Source: Peptoanaerobacter stomatis
GTDB taxonomy: Bacteria; Bacillota; Clostridia; Peptostreptococcales; Filifactoraceae
Length of the DNA: 64,000 bases
Assembly: GCF_000238095.2 (NCBI RefSeq)
Contig: NZ_JH815225.1
Location: forward strand, 1,527,160 to 1,591,159
Direction: 5' to 3'
Below the pieces are notes generated by a model. It had not been told where the DNA came from, made no database searches, and worked only from the letters and a program-made list of their open reading frames with translations. The first letter of the stretch is position 1. Each line of letters begins with the position of its first letter. A program made the position numbers and the translations under genes. Positions 43,260 to 52,539 of this stretch are shown here, in pieces.

Positions 43260-44311
43260 TAGCATTAGAAGATATATTAAGATTAGCTGTAGAAAAAAAA
43301 GCTTCCGATATATTTATAAGTGTTGGTATAAAACCTACTCTCAAAGTAAGCGGACATCTTGAAACAGTTGGAGATGAAGTGCTTATACCGGATACCGCTG
43401 AAGAAATGGTATCATCTATGTTTAAGAAAAAAGAACATATGGATGACTTTTTAGCAAACGGAGAAAAAGATTTTTCTTTTTCATTAGCAGGAGCAGGAAG
43501 ATTTCGTGTGTCGGCATATATACAAAGAGGCTCGTATGCCGCTGTTTTAAGAGTATTGGCTTTTGGAAATATAGATATAGATGCTTATGGAATACCTCAG
43601 CAGGCACTTGATTTAAGCAAAAAAACAAGAGGACTCATACTGGTAACAGGTCCTACCGGTTCAGGTAAGTCTACTACTTTATCAGCAATGATAACACTTA
43701 TTAATCAAAGCCGTTCTTGTCATATACTTACTCTTGAAGATCCTATAGAATATCTTTTCCGACACGAAAAAAGTATAGTAGACCAAAGAGAGATAGGTAT
43801 AGACACGAAAAGTTACAGTTCGGCTCTAAGATCTGCATTAAGACAAGCCCCTGATGTAATACTCATAGGAGAGATGAGAGACTTTGAAACCATGTCTATA
43901 GCTATGACAGCAGCTGAAACAGGTCACTTGGTATTATCCACTCTTCATACCACAAGTTCATCAAAAACGGTAGATAGAATAATAGACGTGTTCCCTCCGG
44001 AGCAACAACAGCAAGTAAGAGTACAGCTTTCAACCGTATTAAACGGAGTTGTATCACAACAGTTGTTGCCTTCAACAGACGGTGGCAGACATGCTGCATT
44101 TGAAGTTATGGTTGTAAATACAGCTATTAAAAATCTTATAAGAGAAGGAAAGATACCTCAAATAGATGCAATGATACAAACAGGAAAATCACAAGGTATG
44201 ATAAATATGGACAGCTCCATAGCAGATTTATACAATTCAGGCAAGATTACGGAAGAAACAGCAAAAAAATATGCTGTCAATCCTGAAACAATATCAAAAT
44301 ATTTCAAATAA
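43256..44311 (+). CDS. pilT: Type IV pilus retraction ATPase PilT
   Basis: 351-residue hexameric ATPase of the GspE/VirB11 superfamily. Walker A TGPTGSGKSTTL, Asp box THLEDPIE-like segment LTLEDPIEYLF, Walker B VILIGEMRDFETM, His box GHLVLSTLHTTS and the PilT-specific C-terminal AIxNLIRE motif (TAIKNLIREGKIPQ), which marks retraction ATPases and not PilB. Last gene of the cluster; no pilB or pilD gene is present in the window, so it might be the only motor of this locus or work with motors elsewhere. Confidence 0.95.
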   Translation: MIALEDILRLAVEKKASDIFISVGIKPTLKVSGHLETVGDEVLIPDTAEEMVSSMFKKKEHMDDFLANGEKDFSFSLAGAGRFRVSAYIQRGSYAAVLRVLAFGNIDIDAYGIPQQALDLSKKTRGLILVTGPTGSGKSTTLSAMITLINQSRSCHILTLEDPIEYLFRHEKSIVDQREIGIDTKSYSSALRSALRQAPDVILIGEMRDFETMSIAMTAAETGHLVLSTLHTTSSSKTVDRIIDVFPPEQQQQVRVQLSTVLNGVVSQQLLPSTDGGRHAAFEVMVVNTAIKNLIREGKIPQIDAMIQTGKSQGMINMDSSIADLYNSGKITEETAKKYAVNPETISKYFK

Positions 44312-44351
44312 TACTCAACCATATTTTAAATTAAAATAGACTCATATAGCT

Positions 44352-44381
44352 TTGACAGTACAAAATATTAATTGATATGAT
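44352..44381 (+). promoter_or_regulatory. Promoter of the transglutaminase-like gene
   Basis: TTGACA (44352-44357), 18-base spacer, TATGAT (44376-44381), followed by a small inverted repeat GATTTGAATA (44383-44392) / TATTCAAATC (44415-44424) in the leader, which could be an operator or a leader hairpin. Confidence 0.65.
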
Positions 44382-44456
44382 GGATTTGAATAATCTGTAT
44401 TTTCCTATTTACAATATTCAAATCGTTAATAATAAAATGTTAAAGAAGGTATTGAT

Positions 44457-45215
44457 ATGAAAAAAATTACGATTTTATTTATATCATTAATGCTTTTTTC
44501 ATTGGCAAACATTGCTTATGCAGCCGAAATACACACCGATAAAGTCTCCAAAGGAGCTGTCGGAGCGAGCCACAGTGCATCAGGCAAAAACCTGAAAGTG
44601 ATAATAGAAAAGGACGGACAAAAATATTCTTACGCACTTAGAAATGACGGTAATCCGGATTATTATCCATTGCAATTAGGCTCAGGCTCATATAAAGTCA
44701 GTGTGCTTGAAAATGTATCAGGCAATAAGTATTCTGTACTTAAATCAGAAAGCATAAATGCCAATATAAGCAATAATAATGATGTATATCTCCATTCCAT
44801 ACAAATAATAAATTGGAAACCGTCAGATCCCGCCATATCAAAGGCAAGTTCTCTCAAAAATGTGGATGGAGTTTATGGTTATATTATAAAAAATATAAAA
44901 TATGACTACGATAAAGCAAAAACAGTAAAACCCGGATACTTCCCTGTATTGAACGACACATTCAAAACAAATAAAGGCATATGTTATGACTACTCCTCAT
45001 TGGAAGCCGGTATGCTAAGAAGCTTGGGTGTTCCAACAAAACTGGTAAAAGGTTATGCAAAAGGAGTAGACGGATATCACGCTTGGAATGAAATTTTGAT
45101 AAACGGTGCATGGGTAGTGGTAGACAGTACATTTGACGCAGCTATGTGGGGCGGAAATGTAAAATACTCTATGAAAAAAAATACAGGCGATTACCAAAAA
45201 GTATATGAATATTAA
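44457..45215 (+). CDS. Secreted transglutaminase-like protein
   Basis: 252 residues. A signal peptide ending AYA (cleavage about residue 22) is followed by a beta-rich domain (about 30-120) and a transglutaminase-like fold (about 140-240). The Cys-His-Asp triad is visible: NKGICYDYSSLEAGMLRSLG, GYHAWNEILI and VVVDSTFD. Such proteins act as transglutaminases or proteases in the cell envelope; the substrate is unknown. AGAAGGT precedes the ATG. It has its own promoter, so it is separate from the pilus operon. Confidence 0.9.
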   Translation: MKKITILFISLMLFSLANIAYAAEIHTDKVSKGAVGASHSASGKNLKVIIEKDGQKYSYALRNDGNPDYYPLQLGSGSYKVSVLENVSGNKYSVLKSESINANISNNNDVYLHSIQIINWKPSDPAISKASSLKNVDGVYGYIIKNIKYDYDKAKTVKPGYFPVLNDTFKTNKGICYDYSSLEAGMLRSLGVPTKLVKGYAKGVDGYHAWNEILINGAWVVVDSTFDAAMWGGNVKYSMKKNTGDYQKVYEY

Positions 45216-45291
45216 TATAAAAAGTGGTTATTATCAACAAATTAAAATGTTGAAAAATAACCATTTTTTTGATTTTAAAATTTGCCGAATA

Positions 45292-45420
45292 ATACTAAAC
45301 TTCTATAAAATAACGGTGCAAAAGAGAAAAATAAGATATAATGCCTTTCAAAAAAGATATGCTCAAAAGTATAGCTTTAAGGGATTTGTACATGGTATCT
45401 ATTTGGTGAAATATTAGTAT
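45292..45420 (+). repeat. 129-bp MITE-like repeat (ATACTA family, long form), copy 2
   Basis: Seven differences in 129 bases from the copy at 36708, same orientation, bounded by ATACTAAA and TTAGTAT. It covers most of the gap between the transglutaminase-like gene and sppA. Confidence 0.88.
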
Positions 45421-45505
45421 AAGCACAGATAATTTACCGTTTAATGAATAAATTTTGAATAAACGGTTATAAAATTAAGTACACAAATAATTTAGGAGGT
45501 ATCAT

Positions 45506-46489
45506 ATGAACTTTAAAAAACTTATTGCAATAATTATAGCAGTGATAATACTTGCTGTAAATTTAGCGATAATCAAGCAAAACTTCAGAGATTTTACAGT
45601 AAATAAATTAAATCAATTTACAAAGACTAAGACGGATATTACGGAAAATATCATTTCAGGAACAAACTCATCGGCAAAAATAGCTGTACTTGGCATATAT
45701 AATGTTATAGAGCTTGGAGATAAACACTCACAACTTATGAACAGCCTTGAAAACATAAGAAATGACGAAGATATAAAAGGTGTAATACTAAATGTTGAAA
45801 CACCTGGAGGCGGAGTTTATGAATCCGCTCAAATATCGGATAAGATTAAACAGATAAAAAGCGAAAGAAACATACCTTTTTATACAGTTATGGGCTCACT
45901 TGCGGCAAGCGGAGGATACTATGTATCTGCAAGCACCGATAAAATATATGCAATGCCAGAAACTATGACAGGCTCTATAGGTGTCATAATGTCCTCTACG
46001 AATTTTTCAGGACTTTTTGAAAAATACGGTGTGAAAACTGATGTTGTAAAATCAGGAGAATTTAAGGACATCGGCTCATCTACAAAACCTATGAGCGACC
46101 AAGATAGAGAAATATTTCAAAAATTGATAGACAATTCTTACGAAAGATTTGTAAAAGTTGTATCTGAAGGAAGAAATATGCCTATAGAAACCGTAAAGAC
46201 TATAGCTGACGGAAGAGTATATGATGGACAGCAGGCATTGGAGCTTGGACTTGTAGACAAAATGGGATATTATGAAGACGCATTGAATGACATGATAGAC
46301 GCATTAGCCTTAGACGATCCTAAAATAATAGAATACGAATATACAGAAAATATCGACAGTTTATTATCACTATTAGGAGTAAGTTATAGCAATCTTATGA
46401 AATCAGAAATGCAAAAGAGCATCGATGCTGTAAAAAATCTACAAACAACTAATCAAAACAGACCTATGTACCTTTACGGAGGTATGTAA
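45506..46489 (+). CDS. sppA: Signal peptide peptidase SppA
   Basis: 327 residues. One N-terminal membrane helix (about 5-23) anchors an S49 protease domain facing outward. The Ser/Lys dyad is Ser135 in SLAASGGYYV and Lys188 in SGEFKDIGSS, aligned with the Bacillus dyad. TPGGG and MTGSIGVI are the usual substrate-site segments. It degrades remnant signal peptides; the Bacillus homologue also helps lantibiotic resistance. GGAGG precedes the ATG. The RDD protein gene starts one base after its stop, so the two form an operon. Confidence 0.94.
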   Translation: MNFKKLIAIIIAVIILAVNLAIIKQNFRDFTVNKLNQFTKTKTDITENIISGTNSSAKIAVLGIYNVIELGDKHSQLMNSLENIRNDEDIKGVILNVETPGGGVYESAQISDKIKQIKSERNIPFYTVMGSLAASGGYYVSASTDKIYAMPETMTGSIGVIMSSTNFSGLFEKYGVKTDVVKSGEFKDIGSSTKPMSDQDREIFQKLIDNSYERFVKVVSEGRNMPIETVKTIADGRVYDGQQALELGLVDKMGYYEDALNDMIDALALDDPKIIEYEYTENIDSLLSLLGVSYSNLMKSEMQKSIDAVKNLQTTNQNRPMYLYGGM

Positions 46490-46490
46490 A

Positions 46491-47300
46491 ATGTTATTCA
46501 AAAATAATAAAAATACAGACAAAGTTACAGATTTTATAGAAAATAATGAAGCAAATATGGCAAACAAAGAAAATTCATCAAAAAATCAAACTGTAACATT
46601 AACCGCCAAAGATATGGTCGATGAAACTGCAAATACTATAATACTTGAAAAATCTGCCATAGCAAACACAAAGCTCGAAGACGAAACTGAAGAAAACTTA
46701 ACAAATATAAATTTTAACAAACAAGATATGGATAAAAAAGTAGACGAGTTTTATAGCGAATACAAAGACGAAAACCATGAAGAATACAACAGCACAGGCG
46801 TAAAAGAAACCGTCCCTTCATTTGCGCAAGATGAATCCTCACCCTCAGATATTTATATAAAAAACAATATGTATGCAGGTTTTTGGATAAGAGGTCTTGC
46901 ATTTTTGATAGACTATTTTTTAGTCTGCGGAATAAAAAACATAATTGATTATTCAAACATATTTACCTTAGGCTATGTATTAAATAATATGATGTGGATA
47001 ATATTATTCGTACTTTACAACTTCATATCTGTATATATTACAAACGGCTATACCATAGGTAAAATACTTACAAATATTAAAGTTGTACCCGAAAAAAAAG
47101 AATATATGGACTTTTCAACAACTTTTGTTAGAGAAGTAGCAGGAAAATATATCCTGTTAAAACTTCCTATAATATTTTTCTTCTTAGTATTTTCAAGTAA
47201 AAAACACAGTCTTATAGATTATCTTTCTGACACAAGCGTAATTAGAGAAAAATATTTACCATATTTTGAAAAACTTACAAATGATAGTAAAATTCAATAG
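46491..47300 (+). CDS. RDD family membrane protein with an acidic N-terminal extension
   Basis: 269 residues. The first 120 or so residues are hydrophilic, acidic and Asn/Glu/Thr-rich with no recognised domain and probable disorder. The RDD domain follows: AGFWIRGLAFLIDYFLVCG (conserved Arg and Asp), YITNGYTIGKILTNIKVV and the final FVREVAGKYILLKLP, in about three helices. RDD proteins may be ion transporters or assist membrane protease systems. It begins 1 base after sppA; the pairing of sppA with an RDD gene is seen in other Firmicutes, such as sppA-yteJ in Bacillus, which supports a link. Confidence 0.9.
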   Translation: MLFKNNKNTDKVTDFIENNEANMANKENSSKNQTVTLTAKDMVDETANTIILEKSAIANTKLEDETEENLTNINFNKQDMDKKVDEFYSEYKDENHEEYNSTGVKETVPSFAQDESSPSDIYIKNNMYAGFWIRGLAFLIDYFLVCGIKNIIDYSNIFTLGYVLNNMMWIILFVLYNFISVYITNGYTIGKILTNIKVVPEKKEYMDFSTTFVREVAGKYILLKLPIIFFFLVFSSKKHSLIDYLSDTSVIREKYLPYFEKLTNDSKIQ

Positions 47301-47315
47301 ATTTTTAATTATAAT

Positions 47316-47386
47316 GGTATAAATTTAATAACACCGTTTATAAATTTTTTATACAAATTATCTATTATTCTATCAGCGATTAATAT
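47316..47386 (-). repeat. ATACTA-family repeat, short copy G
   Basis: Read on the minus strand the element begins ATATTAATCGCTGATAGAAT and continues AATAGATAATTTG, matching the end of copy F (55360-55474). The other end is indistinct. Confidence 0.5.
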
Positions 47387-47420
47387 ATGAAAAGTAATTC
47401 CCTATGGAAAGGTGAAAAAA

Positions 47421-48341
47421 TTGGATATAAATATAGTAATTAACAAACTTATAATGCTTTTATTTTTAACATTGCTCGGTTATATAGGCAGAAAAAAGAA
47501 CATATTAAACGATATATATAACAAGGGTTTTTCAGTGCTTATACTTAACTTTACTTTGCCTTGTATGATTATAACGTCTATGTTAAGCACAGGTGCACAA
47601 ATAGGCAAATTTCAAATTGTACAGATTTTATTATTAGGTTTTTGTATGTACGGATCTTTGACACTTATAGCAAAATTTATATCAAAAGCGTTCAAAGCAG
47701 ACGATTTGGAAGACGGAGTTTACAGATTTTGTACAGTTTTTAACAACAATATCTTCATAGGTTTTCCAATTATTCAAAGTATGCTTGGAGATGAAGCCTT
47801 ATTTTATGCTGCTGTATTAAGCATAGCAAACACTCTGTTTATGTTTTCGGTCGGAACATATTTTATGAGTAAGCACAAAAAAGCCGAAAAAATCTCCATA
47901 AAAAAGATATTAAACCCCGGTATAGTTACATCTGTAATCTGCACAATACTATATTTTTCAGGTTTTACTCTTCCTAATATGTTGAAAGATGTCTGCGAAC
48001 AAGTAGGAAATATAACAGTACCTCTGTCAATGATAGTAATAGGTGTATCACTTGCGGATATTCCTGTGAAAGATGTTGTAAAAGACATAAAAATATATAT
48101 TTTCTCAATCCTAAGAATGATTATAATACCGGTGTTGTTTTTCTTCATACTTTCACCTATAATATCAGACAAGATGATATTGCATGTGATTATAATAACT
48201 ATGGCTATGCCAGGTGCAACACTATGCGTATCAATGGCGACAGAATATGACTCCGACATTATGCTCGCATCAAAATATGTATTTATGTCCACAGTGCTTT
48301 CAATAGCAACAATACCGCTTGTAATAAAAATCATAGCTTAG
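47421..48341 (+). CDS. AEC family (auxin efflux carrier-like) transporter
   Basis: 306 residues with about ten predicted membrane helices. The AEC pattern is clear: LTLLGYIGRKKNILND, then NFTLPCMIITSML and the second-half LPNMLKDVCEQVGNITVPLSM, IVIGVSLADIP. Family members export or import small organic acids such as malate; the substrate cannot be deduced. I chose a TTG at 47421, which has AAAGGTG six bases upstream; the alternative GTG at 47412 lies inside this site. Monocistronic as far as can be seen. Confidence 0.9.
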   Translation: MDINIVINKLIMLLFLTLLGYIGRKKNILNDIYNKGFSVLILNFTLPCMIITSMLSTGAQIGKFQIVQILLLGFCMYGSLTLIAKFISKAFKADDLEDGVYRFCTVFNNNIFIGFPIIQSMLGDEALFYAAVLSIANTLFMFSVGTYFMSKHKKAEKISIKKILNPGIVTSVICTILYFSGFTLPNMLKDVCEQVGNITVPLSMIVIGVSLADIPVKDVVKDIKIYIFSILRMIIIPVLFFFILSPIISDKMILHVIIITMAMPGATLCVSMATEYDSDIMLASKYVFMSTVLSIATIPLVIKIIA

Positions 48342-48395
48342 AATATAATTTTCAATAAATTTTATTAATATATCAAGCTTTAAAATAAAAAAATT

Positions 48396-48488
48396 ATACT
48401 AATGCCTAATTAAATATACATTGCTCAATTTAATATATTTTTTAAATATGCCGGCATTTCTATATTTTATTTTAAAAAGGTTTAGTAT
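48396..48488 (+). repeat. ATACTA-family element with a different interior
   Basis: 93-bp stretch beginning ATACTAATGCCTAATT and ending AAAAAGGTTTAGTAT. The termini match the family; the interior is not shared with other copies. Confidence 0.4.
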
Positions 48489-48536
48489 AAAAATGAATAT
48501 TCAGACACTTAACAAATCAAAGAAAGTGGGCTTATT

Positions 48537-48980
48537 ATGAGTAATATAGCTATAATATGCCATTCAACACATCATGGCAACACAAAAAAAGTCGTTGATG
48601 AAATGGCAAAAGCAAGAGAAATAGACATTTTTACAATCACACAAGCAAAAGAACAAGATTTTTCCTCTTATGAATATATAGGCTTTGCGTCAGGCATATA
48701 CTACCAAAGTTTGAGCAAAGACATACTGAAATTGGCACAAACCATTTGCTTTAATAAAAATCAAAAAATATTTATAGTCTATACCTGTGGTGTAATTAAC
48801 AAAAAAAATACTTCAAAATTAGAAAAAATTATAAAAGATAAAGGTATGAACATAACAGATACATTTTGTTGTAAAGGATACGACACCTTCGGTCCTTTCA
48901 AGCTCATAGGCGGAATTGCAAAAGGACATCCAAGCGCAAAAGATCTTGACAATGCTAAAACATTTATAACAAATCTATAA
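48537..48980 (+). CDS. Flavodoxin family protein
   Basis: 147 residues. The FMN phosphate loop lies at the N-terminus (ICHSTHHGNTKKVVDEMA), followed by beta/alpha segments YIGFASGIYYQSLSKDI (isoalloxazine loop) and IFIVYTCGV. This is the flavodoxin-like fold of the COG0716-type small proteins. Likely a one- or two-electron carrier, or an oxidoreductase. AGAAAGTGG precedes the ATG. Single gene. Confidence 0.85.
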   Translation: MSNIAIICHSTHHGNTKKVVDEMAKAREIDIFTITQAKEQDFSSYEYIGFASGIYYQSLSKDILKLAQTICFNKNQKIFIVYTCGVINKKNTSKLEKIIKDKGMNITDTFCCKGYDTFGPFKLIGGIAKGHPSAKDLDNAKTFITNL

Positions 48981-49181
48981 CAAATTCTATATTATACTAA
49001 ACTTATTTTAAAATATCATAAAATATATAAAACTTAATTCAATAAAAATATTCCAGATTTAATTTTTTCATAATGCAATAACAATCTATCTAATTAAAAA
49101 ATATCAACTTATAAATATATTTATTTAGATATTCAAGCTAAATAAATATAAAATCAAATTTATAAAACAGAAAGGATAGCC

Positions 49182-50561
49182 ATGTACACATTCGACACTA
49201 TAGTTGCCCCTGCAACAGCGAGCGGTACAGCAAGCATAAATATAATAAGAATAAGCGGAAAAGACGCTGTTAATATAGGTGAGAAGATTTTTACACCTAA
49301 AATCGCCAAAAACAGCCTGTCACAAAATCCGAGAAAATTAATTTACGGTCATATAGTACATAACGAAAAGATAATAGATGAAGTAATGGCTTGTTATATG
49401 AACGCTCCACACACATTTACCTGCGAAGATGTTGTCGAGATAAACTGTCACGGCGGTAAAAAAAGTGTTGAAGAAATAATATCCATAATACTCACAAGCG
49501 GTGCAAGACTTGCAGAAAACGGAGAGTTTACAAAAAGAGCATTTTTAAACGGAAGAATAGATTTGTCTCAGGCGGAGTCAGTTATTGATATAATAAATGC
49601 AAAATCTTCAAAAGCATTTGAAAATGCACAAAAACAATTACAAGGCAAATTATCAAAACGCATTTTCGATATAGATAACACCTTGAAAAAATCTCTCGCA
49701 CAAATAACAGTCGCCATAGATTTTCCTGAAGAAGACGTACCCGAAGTCACAAGACAAGAGCTGACAGTAGATTTGGATTATTGCGTGGAAAATCTCCAAA
49801 AGCTCGAAAAAACATACAAGGACGGAAAAATAATATCTGACGGAATAAATATAGCAATTATCGGCAGACCTAACGTAGGAAAATCATCCTTGTTAAACGA
49901 ACTCTTGGAAGAAAACAGAGCCATAGTTACCGATATAGCCGGCACAACAAGAGATATAATACAAGAAAGCTTAAGCATAAACGGTCTATGTGTAAATTTG
50001 GTAGATACAGCAGGAATAAGAGATACATCAGATGTAGTTGAAAAAATAGGCGTTGAGCGTTCAATATCATCAATAGAAAATGCCGACATAATTTTACTCA
50101 TGCTTGACAATTCAACTGAAATATCAAACGATGATATAAATCTTATAGAAAAATTACAGCAAAAACAATATATCGTACTGATAAACAAATCCGATTTGGA
50201 TAGCAAACTCAATATAAATCATATACCTGATTTTATTGATAAAAACAATATTATGAACATATCCGCAGAAAAAAAAGAAGGCATAGAGCAATTAAAAGAG
50301 AAAATATATTCTATGGCAATAACATATGAAGATGAAAATACAAACTCTGTAATACTCACAAATTCAAGACATTATGCACTTATACAAAATACCATATCCA
50401 GCCTTAAAGATGCAAAAACAGCCATATTAAATGATGTGGAGCTTGATATAGTAGAAACTGACTACAAAGACGCACTGCAATATTTGGGAGAGATAACAGG
50501 AGAAAGCGTCAGCGAAAGCTTACTTGATACCATATTCTCACAATTTTGTATAGGAAAATAA
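49182..50561 (+). CDS. mnmE: tRNA modification GTPase MnmE
   Basis: 459 residues. The N-terminal folate-binding domain starts DTIVAPATASGTASINIIRISG. The GTPase domain (about 220-380) has G1 GRPNVGKSS, G2 and G3 DIAGTTRD, DTAGIRD and G4 NKSD. The C-terminal catalytic FCIGK ends the protein. With MnmG it makes cmnm5U34 in tRNA. In many Firmicutes mnmE follows rnpA-yidC-jag near oriC; here it stands alone, so the origin context is absent or rearranged. AAAGGA precedes the ATG. Confidence 0.97.
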   Translation: MYTFDTIVAPATASGTASINIIRISGKDAVNIGEKIFTPKIAKNSLSQNPRKLIYGHIVHNEKIIDEVMACYMNAPHTFTCEDVVEINCHGGKKSVEEIISIILTSGARLAENGEFTKRAFLNGRIDLSQAESVIDIINAKSSKAFENAQKQLQGKLSKRIFDIDNTLKKSLAQITVAIDFPEEDVPEVTRQELTVDLDYCVENLQKLEKTYKDGKIISDGINIAIIGRPNVGKSSLLNELLEENRAIVTDIAGTTRDIIQESLSINGLCVNLVDTAGIRDTSDVVEKIGVERSISSIENADIILLMLDNSTEISNDDINLIEKLQQKQYIVLINKSDLDSKLNINHIPDFIDKNNIMNISAEKKEGIEQLKEKIYSMAITYEDENTNSVILTNSRHYALIQNTISSLKDAKTAILNDVELDIVETDYKDALQYLGEITGESVSESLLDTIFSQFCIGK

Positions 50562-50704
50562 ATTCCGATTTTAAAAATGAATAATCAATAATATTAATAC
50601 ATCAAAAATCCAAAGCTAAAAATTGTAACATAATAAAAACTAAAAATTCAGCATATGTTGTTGTATAATAGTATTATAGAAAAATGTACAAAAGGAGGAG
50701 TATT

Positions 50705-51205
50705 ATGCAAGATTATTTGTTATTAGAATTATCTATAAAATCTATCGCAAATAGTGATGACAGATTTATAAGCAAATTATCAAATCTGTCGGCAGTTATA
50801 TATCAATATATGGACAGACTTAATTGGGCAGGATTTTATATATTAGACGAAACTTGGAACAATTTATACTTAGGTCCATTCCAAGGCAAAATGGCTTGCA
50901 GCAATATAAAAATATCTGAAGGCGTATGTGGTAAAGCCGTTAGAGATAATGCCGTTCAGCGTGTATCTGATGTACACAGTTTTGAAGGACATATTGCGTG
51001 CGACTCTGACAGTAAAAGTGAGATAGTTTTGCCACTTAAAAAAGACTGTAAAATATGGGGAGTTTTAGATATAGATTCACCTGAAAAAAACAGATTTTCT
51101 CAAGAAGACGAAGAGTTTTTAACACGGATGGCACAAATAATAGGCGAAAATGTATTTGAAGAAAAAAAAGTTTATGAAGGACTTTTTACAAACCAATGGA
51201 TATAA
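50705..51205 (+). CDS. msrC: Free methionine-(R)-sulfoxide reductase (GAF domain)
   Basis: 166 residues from the ATG at 50705 (AAGGAGGAG upstream; the frame extends seven codons further). Single GAF domain. Three cysteines spaced 10 and 24 residues apart (ACSNI, GVCGKAV, HIACDSDSKSEIV) match the catalytic set of fRMsr enzymes (Cys84, 94, 118 in the E. coli enzyme). It reduces free Met-R-sulfoxide, an oxidative stress repair role consistent with the superoxide reductase and flavodiiron genes elsewhere in the window. Monocistronic with a terminator. Confidence 0.93.
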   Translation: MQDYLLLELSIKSIANSDDRFISKLSNLSAVIYQYMDRLNWAGFYILDETWNNLYLGPFQGKMACSNIKISEGVCGKAVRDNAVQRVSDVHSFEGHIACDSDSKSEIVLPLKKDCKIWGVLDIDSPEKNRFSQEDEEFLTRMAQIIGENVFEEKKVYEGLFTNQWI

Positions 51206-51230
51206 CTCCCTTATAATAGGGAGTTTTTTG
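51204..51230 (+). terminator. Terminator after msrC
   Basis: AACTCCC pairs with GGGAGTT, followed by TTTT; loop of about 9 bases, overlapping the stop codon. Confidence 0.85.
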
Positions 51231-51378
51231 TATTTTTTATATGGTAGACTATAATATTAATTTTATATGATTATATAGCTTATACATAATTTTATTAAAA
51301 AATAATATAATACTAAAATATATTCAATTAATGGATACATTTATATAAATTATTTACTTTAAATATACTTAATTTTAT

Positions 51379-51424
51379 TTATCTAATAAATTCTTAAAAA
51401 CAATAATATCCATTATTCTATTAA
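51379..51424 (-). repeat. 46-bp intergenic repeat, copy 2 (inverted)
   Basis: On the minus strand begins TTAATAGAATAATGGATATT and ends TTTATTAGATAA; only four differences from the 60661 copy. The 51206-51515 gap also holds a worn element around 51250-51320 (CATAATTTTATTAAAAAAT, as in copy A). Confidence 0.75.
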
Positions 51425-51515
51425 TTTTTGATATAAATTAAAATATTCTTAAATATATTAAAAAATATTTATATTTAAATAATAGTATTATAATTAATCT
51501 TTGAAAAGGATATTT

Positions 51516-52436
51516 ATGATAGTAAATGATAAACGATACAACAATATAAACTTTGAATTAAAAAAACATTTTTCACAAAAAATAATCAAACTTTCACTTG
51601 ACGGAGGCTTTACCTGTCCGACAAGAGATGGCAAAATTGACACAAGAGGTTGCATATTTTGCTCCAAAAACGGTTCAGGTGAATTTACCAATTTTAACAC
51701 AGATATACAAATACAAATCGATGAACAGATAAAACTATTATCAAACAAATGGCAAAATTGCAAATATATAGCATATTTTCAAAACTTTACCAATACATAC
51801 AAAAACGCAGATGAACTTACGAAATTATATAACTTTGCACTAACCAATCCGGACGTCGTAGGCCTATCTGTCGCAACAAGAGCCGATTGTTTAGGTGATG
51901 ATGTACTTAAAGTGCTTGATTATTTCAACAAGAATACATATTTATTTGTAGAAGTAGGATTACAAAGCATACACGAAGACACTGCAAACTTTATAAGGCG
52001 TGGTTATAATCTCAATACATTTGAAAATGCACTCACAAAATTGAATGAACTTAATATTAAAACTGTTGTACATACAATAGTAGGACTCCCCACAGAAGAC
52101 AAAAACAAAATGATGCAAACTTATAAATATCTTAACACAAAAGATATATGGGGCATAAAAATAAGTCAACTGAATATATTAAAAGACACAGATTTAGAGA
52201 TTTATTATAGAAAAAATCCGTTTTATATTATGAATGCAGATGAATATATATCCTTCATATGTGATATTATCGAAAACCTGAGAGATGACATAGTCATACA
52301 CCGTCTTACAGGAGATGGTGCAAAAGATGAACTCATAGCTCCGAAATGGATATTGAACAAAAGATATGTATTAAACGGTATAGATAAAGAACTTAAAAAG
52401 AGAGATACTCGTCAAGGAGACTTATACTTTCTCTAA
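51516..52436 (+). CDS. Radical SAM protein (TIGR01212 family)
   Basis: 306 residues. The radical SAM loop is atypical and diagnostic of the TIGR01212/YhcC family: LDGGFTCPTRDG, then GCIFCSKNGSG, so cluster cysteines are Cys-x12-Cys-x2-Cys. The TIM-barrel continues with AYFQNFTNTY, VGLSVATRADCL and EVGLQSIHEDTANFIRRGY. The substrate is unknown for the whole family. AAAAGGA is 6 bases before the ATG; a TTG-initiated extension of five codons overlaps this site and is unlikely. Preceded by a repeat-filled gap. Confidence 0.92.
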   Translation: MIVNDKRYNNINFELKKHFSQKIIKLSLDGGFTCPTRDGKIDTRGCIFCSKNGSGEFTNFNTDIQIQIDEQIKLLSNKWQNCKYIAYFQNFTNTYKNADELTKLYNFALTNPDVVGLSVATRADCLGDDVLKVLDYFNKNTYLFVEVGLQSIHEDTANFIRRGYNLNTFENALTKLNELNIKTVVHTIVGLPTEDKNKMMQTYKYLNTKDIWGIKISQLNILKDTDLEIYYRKNPFYIMNADEYISFICDIIENLRDDIVIHRLTGDGAKDELIAPKWILNKRYVLNGIDKELKKRDTRQGDLYFL

Positions 52437-52539
52437 TAAATGTAAATTAGAAATTATTTTTAATAAATTGAAACTAAACAATTTAATATTAAAACAATAT
52501 AAATTGTTAATTTTTATAATACTTGATTACGCTTGAGTA

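Noticed and set aside
45205-45417. 70-codon plus-strand frame after the transglutaminase-like gene
   Set aside because: It lies mostly inside the 129-bp repeat and overlaps the end of the preceding gene; there is no ribosome site.
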